Shown piece after piece: positions 27,195-49,431 of a stretch of DNA of 64,000 nt (its first letter is position 1; the number at the start of each line of letters is the position of its first letter). The position numbers and the translations under genes are program-made. A model generated the notes under the pieces. That model did no database searches. It had not been told where the DNA came from and was given only the letters and a program-made list of their open reading frames with translations. The stretch is taken from positions 2,285,501 to 2,349,500 of the forward strand of contig WPIO01000039.1 of NCBI GenBank assembly GCA_009760855.2, written 5' to 3'. Origin of the DNA: Cristatella mucedo (lineage: Eukaryota; Bryozoa; Phylactolaemata; Cristatellidae).

Positions 27195-28650
27195 TTTCTG
27201 CGGAAGGCTGACATAGGTACAATTTATCTGCTGGTTCCGTTGGATCTTTTGGCAGCTTTTAATACCACTGATCACTAAATTTCTCATCTCGCCAAGTCAT
27301 CAGCTATAGTGTGCTATGCTGGCTTAGGTTCGATCGCACTTGCCTAACTCAGATAGTAGATGTCAAAGGTAAAGGATCCTTACATTAGCCTTTGTCGTAT
27401 AGGTTGCACCAGGGATCCATTTTATGGCCACTCCTTTTCACGGCTTAATGTTATGTATCTCTGACTGTAATTACATAAAACCATAAATACTACGTGGGTG
27501 TTGAGCAGGAGAGTTTTGTGTAGCACACTCACAGCCTAAGCTGCTTTCGGTACCCATTCGGTAGCCAACATTTTTCATCTCACACAGCAATGAGAAAGTG
27601 GGAGGCATAGCAGAGTCAGGATAGCAGTTGAGGTAGTGAGTACCATGGAAGTAGCAGCTCAGGACCGCAGAAAAGGCTGAGCCACAGTCGGCAGCAGGAG
27701 AGTAGTTGTCGTTGCATAAGAATAGTAGAAGTGAGTTCCACAGTTTAGTACCTGCAGAGCTAAAGCTTCTGTCGCCAACGGTCTTTAAGCAGAAGAATGG
27801 AGCAGCTAATTTATTGTCCATGCAGGACCCGAGGGCACGAGGATGCTGAAACTGGTGCAGCACCTCAGCTAGGTACAGAGGAGACAAGCCGTGGCTGGCG
27901 TTGGGGGTCAGTGTAAGAACTTTGCTCGGTATCGGTAGATCAACCAGCAGCCATCGTAGCTCTACGGGCCAAGGAGATGCGTGGTCAAACCTCTGGGTCT
28001 TGAAAACTAAGCTTATACCCCCTTGCCGATGTAATCTGCAAGCACAATAGAAGCTTTCATGTTATGCAGATGAAGGGCAGTTGTACTTCTGATCAAATAC
28101 TTACCTGCGTCTAGCTTCTCAAAATCTCTCAGCTTCCTTCCAGCAGGTTTCGCTAACATTCACTCTAAGACACCAGCTATCTTTCTCAAATTAAATGGGG
28201 ATAAAATTAACTTGATGAATTTTTTAGTCAAGTTTTGCTCAGCAACTGGAAAGTCTAGCAGTCAAAATGGGCTCGACCAGCCACGGAACTGCGTTTCCTT
28301 CTCCAAAACGACTTGTTACTAGATGGGCCTATCAGCTCCTCATTGAAGTCTGCCTGCACCTTTATAATATTGCATATATTTTTGTTTGCTTAGATAAGGA
28401 CATCACAGCCAAGCTTAGGTGATGCATTCTTGATACTTCGTCAAGACTTCTTTAACTTGCTACTTTTAAGTCTGCCTGCCTGTGCAGTAAGAACACTTGG
28501 CATGCTTGTCTGTCATGAATGTCACAACTGCCACGTTACACTGCTTCTACCGGTAATCTGAACTGGCTGTCCATCAAACGTGTATCGACTTCAGGATAGT
28601 GTCACTCAATATTGGGTCACTCCATTCTATTTCTTTCGGCTACCTATATA
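27195..28650. mobile_element. decayed LINE (plus) interrupted by a second LINE piece (minus 27475-28020)
   Basis: The plus-strand pieces at 27195-27475 and 28050-28650 match RT regions of the main LINE family at the DNA level: CTTTTGGCAGCTTTTAATACC, GGTTGCACCAGGGATCCATT and AAATTAAATGGGGATAAAAT. The minus-strand piece keeps 138 codons open (27471-27887). It reads like the C-terminal end of an L2-type ORF2, including LAEVL, GDRSFSSAGTKLWNSL and a short tail. Order and orientation suggest that the second LINE inserted into the first. Confidence 0.6.
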
Positions 28651-28754
28651 AATTCATTTCACATCAGGCCTATGGTAACAAAACGCATTCTCTTGACTGG
28701 GGCTCTTCTGTCGCTATATAAATGAGGATGTTGAATCAGCATTTACCTCTTTTT

Positions 28755-30158
28755 GAATAATAATAATAATAATAGTAATTCACTTGATAAAGTGCCCTCA
28801 GAGAACTTAATCTCTCTCTAGGCGCTTTACATTTGCTGCAAAGGGAAATGCAATTGAATGGTAAGTAAAATCAGGCTTGAAAAACAAACGAAATGAATAA
28901 TATGGTTAGGGGTGACATGCACAGGGTCAGCATGCAAATGTGGTTAGTGGCAGCATGCACAGTGTCAGCATGCATAAGCACATCGAGGACGAATTACAGG
29001 GACCCACTAAATGCTGTCCTAAATAGGTGTGTTTTTATGTTCCTTTTAAATGGGGTCAGGTCAGGGGATGTTCTGACGCAGGTCGGGAGGGAGTTCCAGA
29101 CTTTGGGAGCATGTGAACTAAATGCACGGTCTCGAAAGGATTTAAGGTTTGTACGAGGTATTTCTAGACTGTTGGATTCCGAAAAGCGGGTGGTTCGATG
29201 CTTAGCCTGATGGGGTAGTATATCTGACAGATAGGCTGGAGTCATAGAATGAAGGGACCTAAAAGTGAGTGACAAAACCTTGAAGTCAATCCGTTGCTTG
29301 ACTGGTAGCCAGTGCAGGTCGGCGAGAAGTGGAGTAATGTGGCAACTGCGACGCTCACGGCAGACAAGTCTAGCTGCCAAGTTTTGCACCAGCTGCAATC
29401 GCCTGATCGCACATGCTGGTAGGCCAGTAAGCAGTGAGTTGCAGAAGTCGAGACGGGATGTCACGAATGCATGGACCAACTTAGATGTGGTATCTTTATC
29501 TAAACAAGCCCAAATTTTAGCAATGTTATGAAGCTGAAAATAGGCGGATTAGACTGTGGAGCTGATATGGTCGTCTAACGAGAGGTCGCTTTGGAATATG
29601 ACACCTAGATTTCGAGCTGATTCAACTGGAGATATGCTGGCAGAGCCAATTTTGAGAGTCAGCCTGTCCAATCTCTGGATCACACTGGGTTTACCCATAA
29701 CTAGTAAGTTAGTTTTATCATCGTTAAGTTTTAGAAAATTTGCTGCCATCCATGTGCGGATGTCATCAATGCATGCAGCAAGTGAGTTTAAAGAATTTGA
29801 GGTGCTCGAAGGCTGGGAGGGATCAAAGCAAAGGTACAACTGAGTGTCATCCGCATAGAAGTGAAAGCTTAGATTGTGCTTGGCAATCACATCAGCAAGA
29901 GGGAGAGTATAAACCGTGAAAAGAACCGGACCTAGCACTGAACCCTGAGGTACGCCATATTTCAGAGGTACTTCAGATGATCTCTGTCCATTCACGTCAA
30001 TACTCTGGAGTCTCCCACTGAGATAGGACCTGAACCACTGCAGAGCAGTGCCAGTGACGCCTAGGCGAGATGAGAGGCGCTCTAGAACAACTTTGTGATC
30101 GATGGTATCAAAAGCTGCCGAAAGATCAAAGCTCATGCAAAACAAGCAGAGACACTCT
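28755..30158 (-). mobile_element. young L2/CR1-like LINE, 5'-truncated, one nonsense codon
   Basis: On the minus strand ORF2 reads from about 30145 through RT motifs DLSAAFDTIDHK, GVPQGSVLGP and YADDTQLYL, then the C-terminal segment (LDFCNSLLTG, LLADLHWLPV, DRAFSSHAPKVWNSL). The frame is interrupted by a single TAA at 29549-29551. The 3' end has the family signature and an (AAT/ATT)n tail at about 28755-28780. It is highly similar to the copy at 49432-51031. The RT of non-LTR elements copies RNA directly at a nicked target site. The copy is truncated inside the RT domain, so it cannot act alone. It ends about 105 bp before the ATG at 30264 next to P450-B. Confidence 0.9.
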
Positions 30159-30331
30159 TGAACAAGAAGAGAACCTAATCACTATCAGGCACTTTGCATA
30201 TGCTGCATTGCTCGAGCCACGACTGCCGGTGAAGGCGAGCAGCTTACCTCTATTTCGAACTGAATGGCAACGGCTGATGCCAAAGCCACAGAGGCTCGGA
30301 CACTGCAGCTTACAGCATCGATTCTTTGCAG

Positions 30332-41418
<11,087 letters not shown>

Positions 41419-42794
41419 AGCTTGGGCCTCATTGCCAGTGGTGCCTACATCAATAGCTGCAGTCACCATCAAGTCTTGACACGACTGTATATGTCACCTC
41501 TCGCGAGTACCATAGCTGCCTCGTTATTATTCCTGTGGGCCAAAGTGAATGCGACATTTGCAAACTCAAGACAACGTTGTCGTGTTTCCGAACATCGTAT
41601 ACCATTGTTAAGCCTCGTTGTTGGACACTCAAGCATGCACACTACACTGTCATTGGCGTCTTTAAACCACTAGGCGACATCAGCTGAGATATCCAGGCTG
41701 CTAAGTGTCAGAACTTTATTTTGCACGATGAACGATAGCAAGCATCTTCTTTGAAATCAGTCTGGTAGCCAGTTTTGGTTAGTGTTAGCCAGCCTGATGC
41801 AGAAAAGCAAAGTCAGTGAACCAGGGCCGAATAGTCACACATTTAACTCGTTGCAGCTAGTCGCTGTTGCCTCTCTTAGAACTGCTGTGGCTGTGGAAAA
41901 GAGCTGTGGTGGTATCACCTTTCAACAGCTGTGGTGGTCATCTCACTAACATTTAGGCCAGATCAGGGATTCGCAAGTCGTAATGCAGTAACATTATTAG
42001 CTACCTGTTTGCATCAATTAGCTGAATTCCCTGAGTTTACTTGACGACCACTATCTACCAGACAAATGAAGATCAGACGAATGAAAAGCATTTGCTGCAC
42101 ACACCAGCAGTTCAAGCAATGGCTGCAAAGAAGTGGCTCTCCGAAAGAATTGTAATTGTTAGAATATTCTTAAAGCATTCTAATGAAAAGACAGTCAAGT
42201 CTCCCGAATGCCTGAGAACAAATGATAAAGTTCGTCTGTCAAGTGGTTGATATAGAGGCAATTATTTCCTAGCAATGGGCTTGACATCTGAAACTCTGAG
42301 AAACAGAAGCTCTGCAATCTAACTTTCAACTGGTTAACCCAAAGCACCCACTACCTGCCATATGCAGCCTATAGCCAGCACAAATGACATGAGCTGTACC
42401 ATCTACTGCATTCTGGGATTAGCCGGCAGTAGTTCTGTCGGACGCTGCAAGGTTTGCTGGGAATGCACATGCCTACCACCTTGAAGATGGTTATTAGTGA
42501 AGGCACGCACCAGCAGTAGCTATATTCCGCAAAGGCTTCAACCTCCTGATGCACATACAAAAATAGATGAGCTAAGCCGCTTTAGATGCTATAGCTGAAT
42601 TAAATTAGTTTCAGTGGCCGATAGCTCTTGACTTGTTTGAAGTCCAACCCAGGTTCTGCACACAACCTATTGAGGATTCACTGTGAGATGTCACATTTTC
42701 TTTTCCTAAAATTGCTGAACACGGAGAGATCAAAACACCTGTTTCACTTAAGCAGGTTCTGCAGTCTTGATGGTATAGACTCATTACATTGCTG

Positions 42795-42925
42795 ATCTTG
42801 CCCAGGGGTTGGCTTGATCGCCTGTAGCAGCTGAGGTCAAGGTGAATGCATTTATGGCAGAGGTCGTCGGCTCCTGAATAGAGGCCAGGTTCTCTTAGGG
42901 TGCTATACGAACGTATTCTCTATAA
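42795..42925 (+). mobile_element. SINE family B, diverged copy
   Basis: Recognised by TTGCCCAGGGGTTGGCTTG, TGAGGTCAAGGTGAATGCA, GGTCGTCGGCTCCTGAATAG and AGGTTCTCTTAGGGTGCTAT followed by ACGAACGTATT. Confidence 0.7.
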
Positions 42926-43794
42926 GGGACGGCTTAATGGTGACCTGAGTTTTCACGAGGATCAGGGTTCGCATGGTTAATCCTCTAAATAGATAGGGCT
43001 AAGAGTATTTCAGCTAAGTAAGCAAAAACCAGGTCTGAGGGTGCGACTTCCTGAGGAACTGATAATCACTATGCATCATACTTTTTTACATGGGTAGTGA
43101 GTGCCATCTCTTAACTGCATTTGTCTCAGACAAATTGAAAATGGACATTATTCCCTAAAACCTTTGCTTGGGTGACCAGACCAGCGATTTACTTGAAATC
43201 AACTTATTTCTGACGAGATATTTGACAAATTCGCATCGTATAGTTTATACTTAATCAATAAGGTTAGCAAGTGAATCAAATTTAATGCATTATGAAACAA
43301 GTTGACGCTTTCTCTGATCTGTTACTTTCACTTTATCATCTAACAAGTTCTAATCCTTGAAACCAAATGCCACAATCTCCAAGAAGGTGGAAGAAAAAAT
43401 GAAAGCAAGTGTGATAGAAAAGATGAGATAAGGTAGGAGTTAGATAACGAGAGGAAGACCATGACATAACAGAGTATGAATGGCATGCCTATTTAGCCAT
43501 CATAATATCACAAGGGAACGTGCTGATGTTATGACGCAAGTTGAAACAGTATGCAGTCAACTGTGCTGATAGCAAAACAGTTGCCAAGTATTACGCTTCA
43601 AGAGTCGTGCGGCTGCATTAAAATTGCTAAAAATTTTACCGATACAAGTTACGATCAAAGTAGAATTGTATTTAGACATAGTCTTTAGTAGCTTCTTAAA
43701 TAAGGTTCTTTGGGTATGAACACATCAATTATAAAGGTAGAGTAATGTGATTTAATTTGTGTCACCATTACTCCAAAACAAATAGATTGGCTGA

Positions 43795-43940
43795 TTCAGT
43801 GGCCTCATTGTACAACTGCAGAAAATCCTTCTTGGCTATCTACCCACTGGCAGCAGGCAACAGAGGATTGCCTGCTACATGACTCAAACCCGTGACTCGT
43901 GGGTTGTAGAGTTTGAGCACATTACCTCTAAGGTAAAACG
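43795..43940 (-). mobile_element. SINE family A, decayed copy (reverse)
   Basis: The reverse complement shows the family tail (GCCTCATTGTACAACTG), a CAGAGGATTGCCTGC body and an ACTCAAACCCGTGACTCG B-box/anticodon-like part. Confidence 0.55.
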
Positions 43941-43959
43941 TAGGGCAACAGCACAATAA

Positions 43960-44290
43960 TACTCATAGTGATTGAACGCGACCGGATATGAATGACTTGA
44001 ACCTAACCAGTACATTGTCCTCCAGACTAACCTTTGTTCTCCGTCGTTCAAGTAGGATATCGTGATCAATAGTTAGAACGCAGCTAATAAAGAGGACAGG
44101 ATTAAGAGTACTGACGTTAGCATAGTCTTTGCTGCTCAGGATATCGCTGGTCGCCTTGAGTAGAGCAGTTTTAGTGGAGTTATGTCCTTGAATCCCGAGG
44201 GTCATATTTTGGAATATCATTCTCGTCAGTTGGTTTAACATGCGGCATTCCAAGAGCCCTTTCGATAATCTAGGGAAAGGAAGGATACGA
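43960..44290 (-). mobile_element. decayed LINE RT fragment (reverse)
   Basis: About 96 codons are open on the minus strand, matching the RT start of the main family: NSTKTALLKATSDIL against the expected HSTESALLRVYNDLL, then LTIDHDILLER and FISGRVQSL. The sequence around the DLSAAFD motif is lost. Confidence 0.65.
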
Positions 44291-44985
44291 GGATATAGTT
44301 CGTTAATACCTCTGAATTTGATCCAGAATTCTAAGTATTGGTCAGACGATGGCCGACTTCAATGACTCGGGGCAAACAATTTAGCCGTAGAAACATTAAA
44401 AAGCCCAGTAATGGCTGGACCGAGTTTGCATGCAAATGAAGACCAACAACTCAATAGTGTAGGGTCTCCACGAGACAAGTTCTTTTTATTAGACATAATT
44501 AAGGTAAACATTTTGTTTGCAGAAACATCGTACAATTTAGTCGGACGAGGCTTTATGAACGTAAGAATATTTGCAAATTTTTAAACAAAGAAAGCCAAAA
44601 GTTATCTTAGAGATAGTTGATATCCCGGTAGTTAGACCACTCGGAATTGTCAAGCAAGGGATTTACTCGGCCACGTTCTGTTGTTTCTGACTAGCAGGAT
44701 AGCAATTTGCGATTGAAAAAAGCCCTGGCTATTCTATAGGCAGGTGAGGTTCGGTTGGCTGAGACGGCTTTATTGTGCTAAGTGTCATTGGCTGGGCCTA
44801 AGCCTCACCTCTGAGCTTGAGCACGGATGTCAGATGCTGTTAATCATGGTACTTGGGGTACGAGACATTCGTTGGCCGAGTCACGGTCTCCGGCACTTTC
44901 GGGCTCGCTCAGCACAGCATCCGGTTGCATGGCCGGCGTCACTGACGTTGCGGCCACCCAGAGAATTCAACGAGAATTACTAGTG

Positions 44986-45150
44986 CATTTAACAGCCTCT
45001 TTTTGTAGCGTTAGAAGAGCCTTAAAGGCTCTCACCTCCACCTACAGTGGCAATCGAAGATTGCCCACCAAAGGATTTGAACCCGTGACCTCGGGATGGA
45101 CGTCTTGGAGTGCAACCGTCTCACCTAGTGTGCCATCATGGCTCACCAAC
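44986..45150 (-). mobile_element. SINE family A copy (reverse)
   Basis: The reverse complement reads from GGTGAGCCATGATGGCACAC, AGGTGAGACGGTTGC and a B-box-like GGTTCAAATCC to AGCCTTTAAGGCTCTTCTAA and an AAAAAGAGGCTGTTAAA tail. Confidence 0.8.
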
Positions 45151-46049
45151 TGAACATGCTTAGCTGGATATATGCATGCTTCTAGTTAAAGCTAGTACAT
45201 TCTTAGTTCCCCTATAGCAAGTTGATCATAGCTCCCTGCCTGAGCTTTAGCCCTCGAGCCGAGATGTGCCGTACGAGTGAGTCCCTGTTAGTGCAGCAAA
45301 TGGCGTGCAAATATCGTCTTTGATCGGTATTTGAGTGGATTGCTAACGCCATCAAGATTGCTCTGGTCTGATAGTGTGTACCCCAGTCGGCCAAGGCTGG
45401 CTCCGTTTCTTTCCACGTCACCCAATATCCTAAAGTACCCACGGCCCTCAGTAGATCTGTTTGGTTCCCCGATTTCTGTTGGCCCACGTGATACTGCTAG
45501 AAGGAGGTTTAATCGAACTACCGCTCGTCTTGCCCTGGCCCAACTGCAGAGAAGTGGCCAGCGGGTGGCGTAGGGGTAATAGGATGGTGACGACAGGAAG
45601 TACATAAGCCCTACCCCCAGCTTCGGCAACAATTCTAAGATTCTAGATGCAGAGGCTGATGTAGTCTTTGCACATACCTAGATCGCTAGATTAATGTCAG
45701 CCCGCGAATGCTCAAATGAGGGGTCTAATGTTTTGCTTTACCGAATGCAAAGCGCTTGAAGTTTTTAGATAACTAGAAAAGAGCACACAGGACTTTGTAT
45801 GCGTTTGGAAGAGCACGCTTAAAGTAAGCTTCTTGAGTTTCGAGTTCAGGCATCGGTGATCTCACCGAGTACTGAGTACAGTCAGTCTGAGAGTCTGAGT
45901 GCAGATCAGCAGGACCTGCATCTCAAGAGGATTTTAAAAGTTTCTCTGCATCAATTGCATTTTAGATAAGTTTCTGAAATAAATAGACGTGTCTGGCTCA
46001 CATGACGGAGCATTAACAGTTAACGAGATGAATTAATGAGATAAGCCGA

Positions 46050-46331
46050 TGTTACATTACTGTGTCTCCGGCGGCAGCAGCGTTATTGGAGTCTCACGGT
46101 GACACGAAGACACTTGCGGGCGAGCGTAAGTGCTGTGTCTTTATTCCCCAGCGGGGTACATATACGAGCTGGGGCTGACCACAGATACTCGAGTGCATCT
46201 GTGGTGGGCCACATGCTGACGTCAAAGGCTACTTGGTTCAACCACCTGCGGCAGGCGGGTATCTGTGGTGGGCCACATGCTGACGTCAAAGGCTGCTTAG
46301 TTCAACCACGAAGCAGCAGGCTCACACAACA
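46050..46331 (-). repeat. 3' LTR of the outer element
   Basis: 282 bp, aligned by eye with 54034-54328. It contains a tandem duplication of about 64 bp (ATCTGTGGTGGGCCACATGC unit), each unit carrying the palindrome TGACGTCA (46217-46224 and 46281-46288), the core of CREB/ATF sites. Termini are TG...CA as usual for integrated LTRs. Confidence 0.9.
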
Positions 46332-46343
46332 TCCCTTTCTTTC
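46332..46343 (-). promoter_or_regulatory. polypurine tract of the outer element
   Basis: On the minus strand the 12 bases GAAAGAAAGGGA directly precede the 3' LTR start TGTTGTG. This is the expected plus-strand primer for LTR retrotransposon replication. A second similar tract (GGGGGAAGGGA, about 46422-46433) precedes a duplicated piece of LTR head at about 46345-46421. Confidence 0.8.
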
Positions 46344-47160
46344 ATAGAATGTGAAAGGCTGAACCACCCGCCGCAGGCGGGCATACATCGCAGCCGTGAA
46401 GCCACAGGCGCACACAACATCCCTTCCCCCATAGCAAATAGATATCAGTCCGCCAGCCTGACGGGGGGGGGGGCGCTCGCGGCCCGAAAATCGAGCAGGC
46501 TACGTGACCACCACTCGCAGGAGGCTCGCGTCAGCTCTGCCCTAGCGAGCAGCCGGTCGTAGATGCTGCCCACCTTTAGGCAAAGGTGGGGCACCACTCC
46601 CAGTGTCCGGTGGTTCCCATAGGTCACCTCCATGCGGCCCCGATGGCCGGTCGCATGCGCTCGTCGCCGGCCAATCCCGCACTTCGAACACCAACGCGAC
46701 TCATGATGGCCTCCTCGTTCTCGGAGTTACACTCCGCCGAGTCGATCTCGCGGTCGTGCTGCTCTGCGCTCAGCACCAAGACGCTCTCGAAGGTGCTATT
46801 TGCCGCCTCAATGCCCACGCTGCTGTGTTTCGCCGCAGCGAAGCTCTCGCTGCTTCGCTCGCAGGCAACCAGCACCTCGTCGCAGGCTATTGCCGCCTTG
46901 CCGTCGACTGCTATCTTGCGGTGCACTTAAGCGCTCTGTGAAGAAACGCTCGTTTGGGTGCTCTTCACCACCGAGACGCTCTCGGCGCGGCTCCTCGGCG
47001 GCTGAGATGCTCTCTGCTGCTGCGAAGCTCGAGCTGCTGGGCTTGGCGGCCAAGACGTCGCTCTCACGGATGCATGTCGCTGCTGTCGCGACGCTCTTGC
47101 TGCTGCGCCTCAGAGCCAAGATGTCACTCTCATGGGCTGCCTGGGCCTGGTCGCAGGCTA
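46344..47160 (-). pseudogene. outer element internal region (3' part), Ala/Ser/Glu-rich repeat frame
   Basis: On the minus strand, frames read recurring segments such as ACDQAQAAHESDIL, ESDVLAAKPSSSSFAAAESIS and ACDEVLVACERSSESFAAAK. These are similar to each other and to ACEKAKAAQASDIS on the other side of the insert (53276-53746). They look like one repetitive, charged, possibly coiled-coil protein now split by the nested element and by frame changes. No zinc knuckle or enzyme motif is seen. Confidence 0.5.
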
Positions 47161-47165
47161 CTGCC

Positions 47166-47473
47166 TGTGCTTCGATGCGCCTTGCACGAAGAACGCCTTG
47201 CACGAAGAACGCCAGCACAGAACGAATACCAACAGTTTATTCTACTACAGAGCAAAGGGAGCACGACTTCACTCGCCCCTCTCTCCCCACTGAATCCCCC
47301 TCCTCGCCCACGGCTGTGTTTTGGCCGACCCCAATGGTGAGTCCACCATCTGACTGTGGTTACCGGCCTGTACAAACCACACCACAGGCGGACCACAGCT
47401 ATGCACCACCGGTGCCGCTCCTTACAGCTGTTTAAGGAAGGAGTGGTACCGGCCTGCATATACTCAGACCACA
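47166..47473 (-). repeat. 3' LTR of the inner Gypsy element
   Basis: 308 bp, beginning TGTGCTTCG and ending ACCACA on the plus strand, nearly identical to 52844-53147. Read on the minus strand it has AATAAA (47236-47241) as a likely polyadenylation signal and a tandem GCGTTCTTCGTGCAAG repeat at the end. Fragments of related LTRs lie at 9121-9725. Confidence 0.92.
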
Positions 47474-47570
47474 CGCTCCCTTGACCTTAAGGTCACAAGT
47501 TTCCAGCTGCAATGCGAGTAGCGAACTGTACCATCGTTTAAGCAAACTCCCTTGTCCCCTGACGTACAGA

Positions 47571-47969
47571 TCAGTCCATGACGTAGTCAGAGAACCAACG
47601 TGGGTGCTGCAGTTCCGACCGCATGCGAAGCTGGTGGCCGCCCTTTTCCTCTGTCCCAGCATGGTCATCATCTCCGCCTCTTATCTGGGAGGGTGCTGGC
47701 AGCTGAGCCGGTAATACTGGCTCAGCGTCCGGAACTAACCTGACGTCCGACACGTGTCTTCGGATTCCGTTCACCTCGACACCAAGGCCTTGAGTCCCCG
47801 AGGTCACAATCCCTTCCGGCCATTCTGACGAACACTGCGAAACGGCTGGTTTCACAAAAACCCTTTGGCCCGCTGTGTAGTTAATGGCAGATTGGGCGTT
47901 GCAGTGCTGTATCTTCTTAGGCTGGAGCGGGCACCGCCATTCATATGTAAATAACCGCCTGTGAGGCAC
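47571..47969 (-). pseudogene. integrase C-terminal domain of inner Gypsy
   Basis: In the same frame as the integrase core and separated from it only by a TAG at 47979-47981. Readable motifs are HRRLFTYEWRCPLQ, GQRVFVKPAVSQC, EWPEGIVTSG and GIRRHVSDVRLVP, typical of the SH3-like DNA-binding end of Gypsy integrases. It then runs into a less conserved tail before the LTR. Confidence 0.8.
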
Positions 47970-47978
47970 GGTTTCGCC

Positions 47979-48839
47979 CTATATCCCCTCAGTCGGCGCC
48001 GAATTGTACCAGTACACCATATCTAGTACTCCTCTACCGGTGCGAGCTGCCATGCCTTTGATAGTCCGATGCATGCGTTCAACTATGCCGTTTCCTTCCG
48101 GTCGGTAAGCACACCGGTAGACGGTCTCAACGCCCCAGCGTTCGCAGAGACGCCGAACTGCCTCAGATCGGAACGAGGCGCTGTTGTCCATCAGAAGCTG
48201 CGTAGGTGGGCCTCTCTCTCGAAAGATTTGCTCCAGCACTCTGGCGATAAGGTGAACCTCTTTGCTAGGAATGTGCCGCCATAGCGGAAATCTGCTGGGC
48301 CCACAATCCACCAGCGTCAGATATTTCTTATCGCGGTAGTGCGTGACATCGATCGCAAGACGAGACCAGGGTTCGGTGACGTCAAGACGGACTCGCTGCC
48401 ACGAAATCGGCGACGGATCCACTGATCTGCAGCGAAGACAGGAACGAACAATTCGTTCTACATCGGTTCTGCGGATGTTCGCATTAGGGTGACATAGCCT
48501 CGCCAGGTATAGCGTCCTGTCGACGCCCAGGTGGTGCAGATTGTGGAATTGCTTGAGGTCAATATTGGGAGCCGCCAAACTGACCTCAGGAGCCACGGCA
48601 CCGGTACAGCAAGTTGTGAACTTCAACCACCTTTGCGGTACTCGCGTCAGCTGGTCCGCTTTGTTCTCCGGCGACCTTACTAGGCTTACAGTCGTCTCCA
48701 GATTGCACTCCGTTATAATATCTTGGAGTAGGCCCAATCGTCGTCGAATTATCGCCTCTCCCATGCCGCGCGTCCTCACGGGTTTATAACCATCGATCAA
48801 TGACTTCAGCCAACCAAACACCGAAGTTGAATCAGTCAC
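47979..48839 (-). pseudogene. RNase H end and integrase core of inner Gypsy
   Basis: 286 codons are open. The N-terminal part still belongs to RNase H (TDSTSVFGWL, ENKADQLTRVP). It is followed by the zinc-binding HHCC module (HHLGVDRTLYLAR, CLRCRSVD) and the DDE core: AIDVTHY, LLMDNSASF and GNGIVERMHRTIK. Integrase joins element cDNA to host DNA. The catalytic Asp, Asp and Glu are all present; a stop codon ends the frame before the C-terminal domain. Confidence 0.9.
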
Positions 48840-48898
48840 GATTTAGACTTTCTGAAGTCCCCACGCAATAGCGATGTTAAGGCCTTTGATGACGGCTT

Positions 48899-49430
48899 CT
48901 AGCTCGGCGGGTTTATATGCAAAGTATCGTCCGGCTTTCGAAGACAAGAGGCATCCTCAACCACTTTACTGTCAATCTCAAGGCACGTTCCATTAGCGAT
49001 GCTGCTCGCATCGAACCACAATTTTCCACTGACGACATTGGACACCTGCCACGCTCCAGTCACCGGATCAGAAGCTAGCACCCTGCGATGGACGTCATGA
49101 GCAATTTCCAGAACCTCACTCGGTACTTTGCTGTCCCAGTCCTGATCGCTGGCTATACGTTTGATATAACTGCAAGCGGGTCGCAGCCAGCCGGCTGCCG
49201 GAAAATGCCCCACAAGTTGCCCACACCAAGAAAATAATTCTCGCCGAGTCAGCACTGACTGTACAGAGCCTATGGCATTATCTCGGCGCCATACGAGCTC
49301 GTTGCGTTTAGTGTCAATGCGGAGGCCTAGGACACGACCACCCTCTAACTTTTCAGGTGGTTTTGCTTTAAATCCGTACTCGCGGAGAAGCTCAATCACA
49401 CGGTCGTATGAGACGATATCATTGTTCGCC
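48899..49430 (-). pseudogene. RT thumb and RNase H start of inner Gypsy (after the LINE insertion)
   Basis: The frame resumes the RT just past the YVDD box, with VIELLREYGFKA, GGRVLGLRID, TRRELFSWCGQLVGHFPAAG and the RNase H start LWFDASSIANG. A frame change near 48870-48899 separates it from the next segment. The upstream part of the same RT lies beyond the LINE at 51032-51513. Confidence 0.85.
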
Positions 49431-49431
49431 A

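Larger units (their letters stand above)
41419..46045. other. non-coding stretch, repeats only
   Basis: It starts with the 3' flank of P450-B, then a family-B SINE (42795-42925), a decayed family-A SINE (about 43795-43940, reverse), a LINE RT remnant (43960-44290, reverse), the unclassified GC-rich repeat (44746-44985) and another family-A SINE (44986-45150, reverse). From 45155 to 46045 nothing is recognised except a block shared with 15240. Confidence 0.55.

Noticed and set aside
30160-30331. A hydrophobic signal-anchor exon directly before P450-B exon 30332
   Set aside because: No run of hydrophobic residues in any frame here ends in a donor with the required phase, so exon 1 is left unassigned.
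46603-47435. Plus-strand frames across the outer element and inner LTR, and similar ones at 52787-53789
   Set aside because: They are antisense to the element's coding direction and cross LTR borders.
48069-48789. Plus-strand frames within the integrase region
   Set aside because: They are shadows of the minus-strand integrase, which carries all the motifs.
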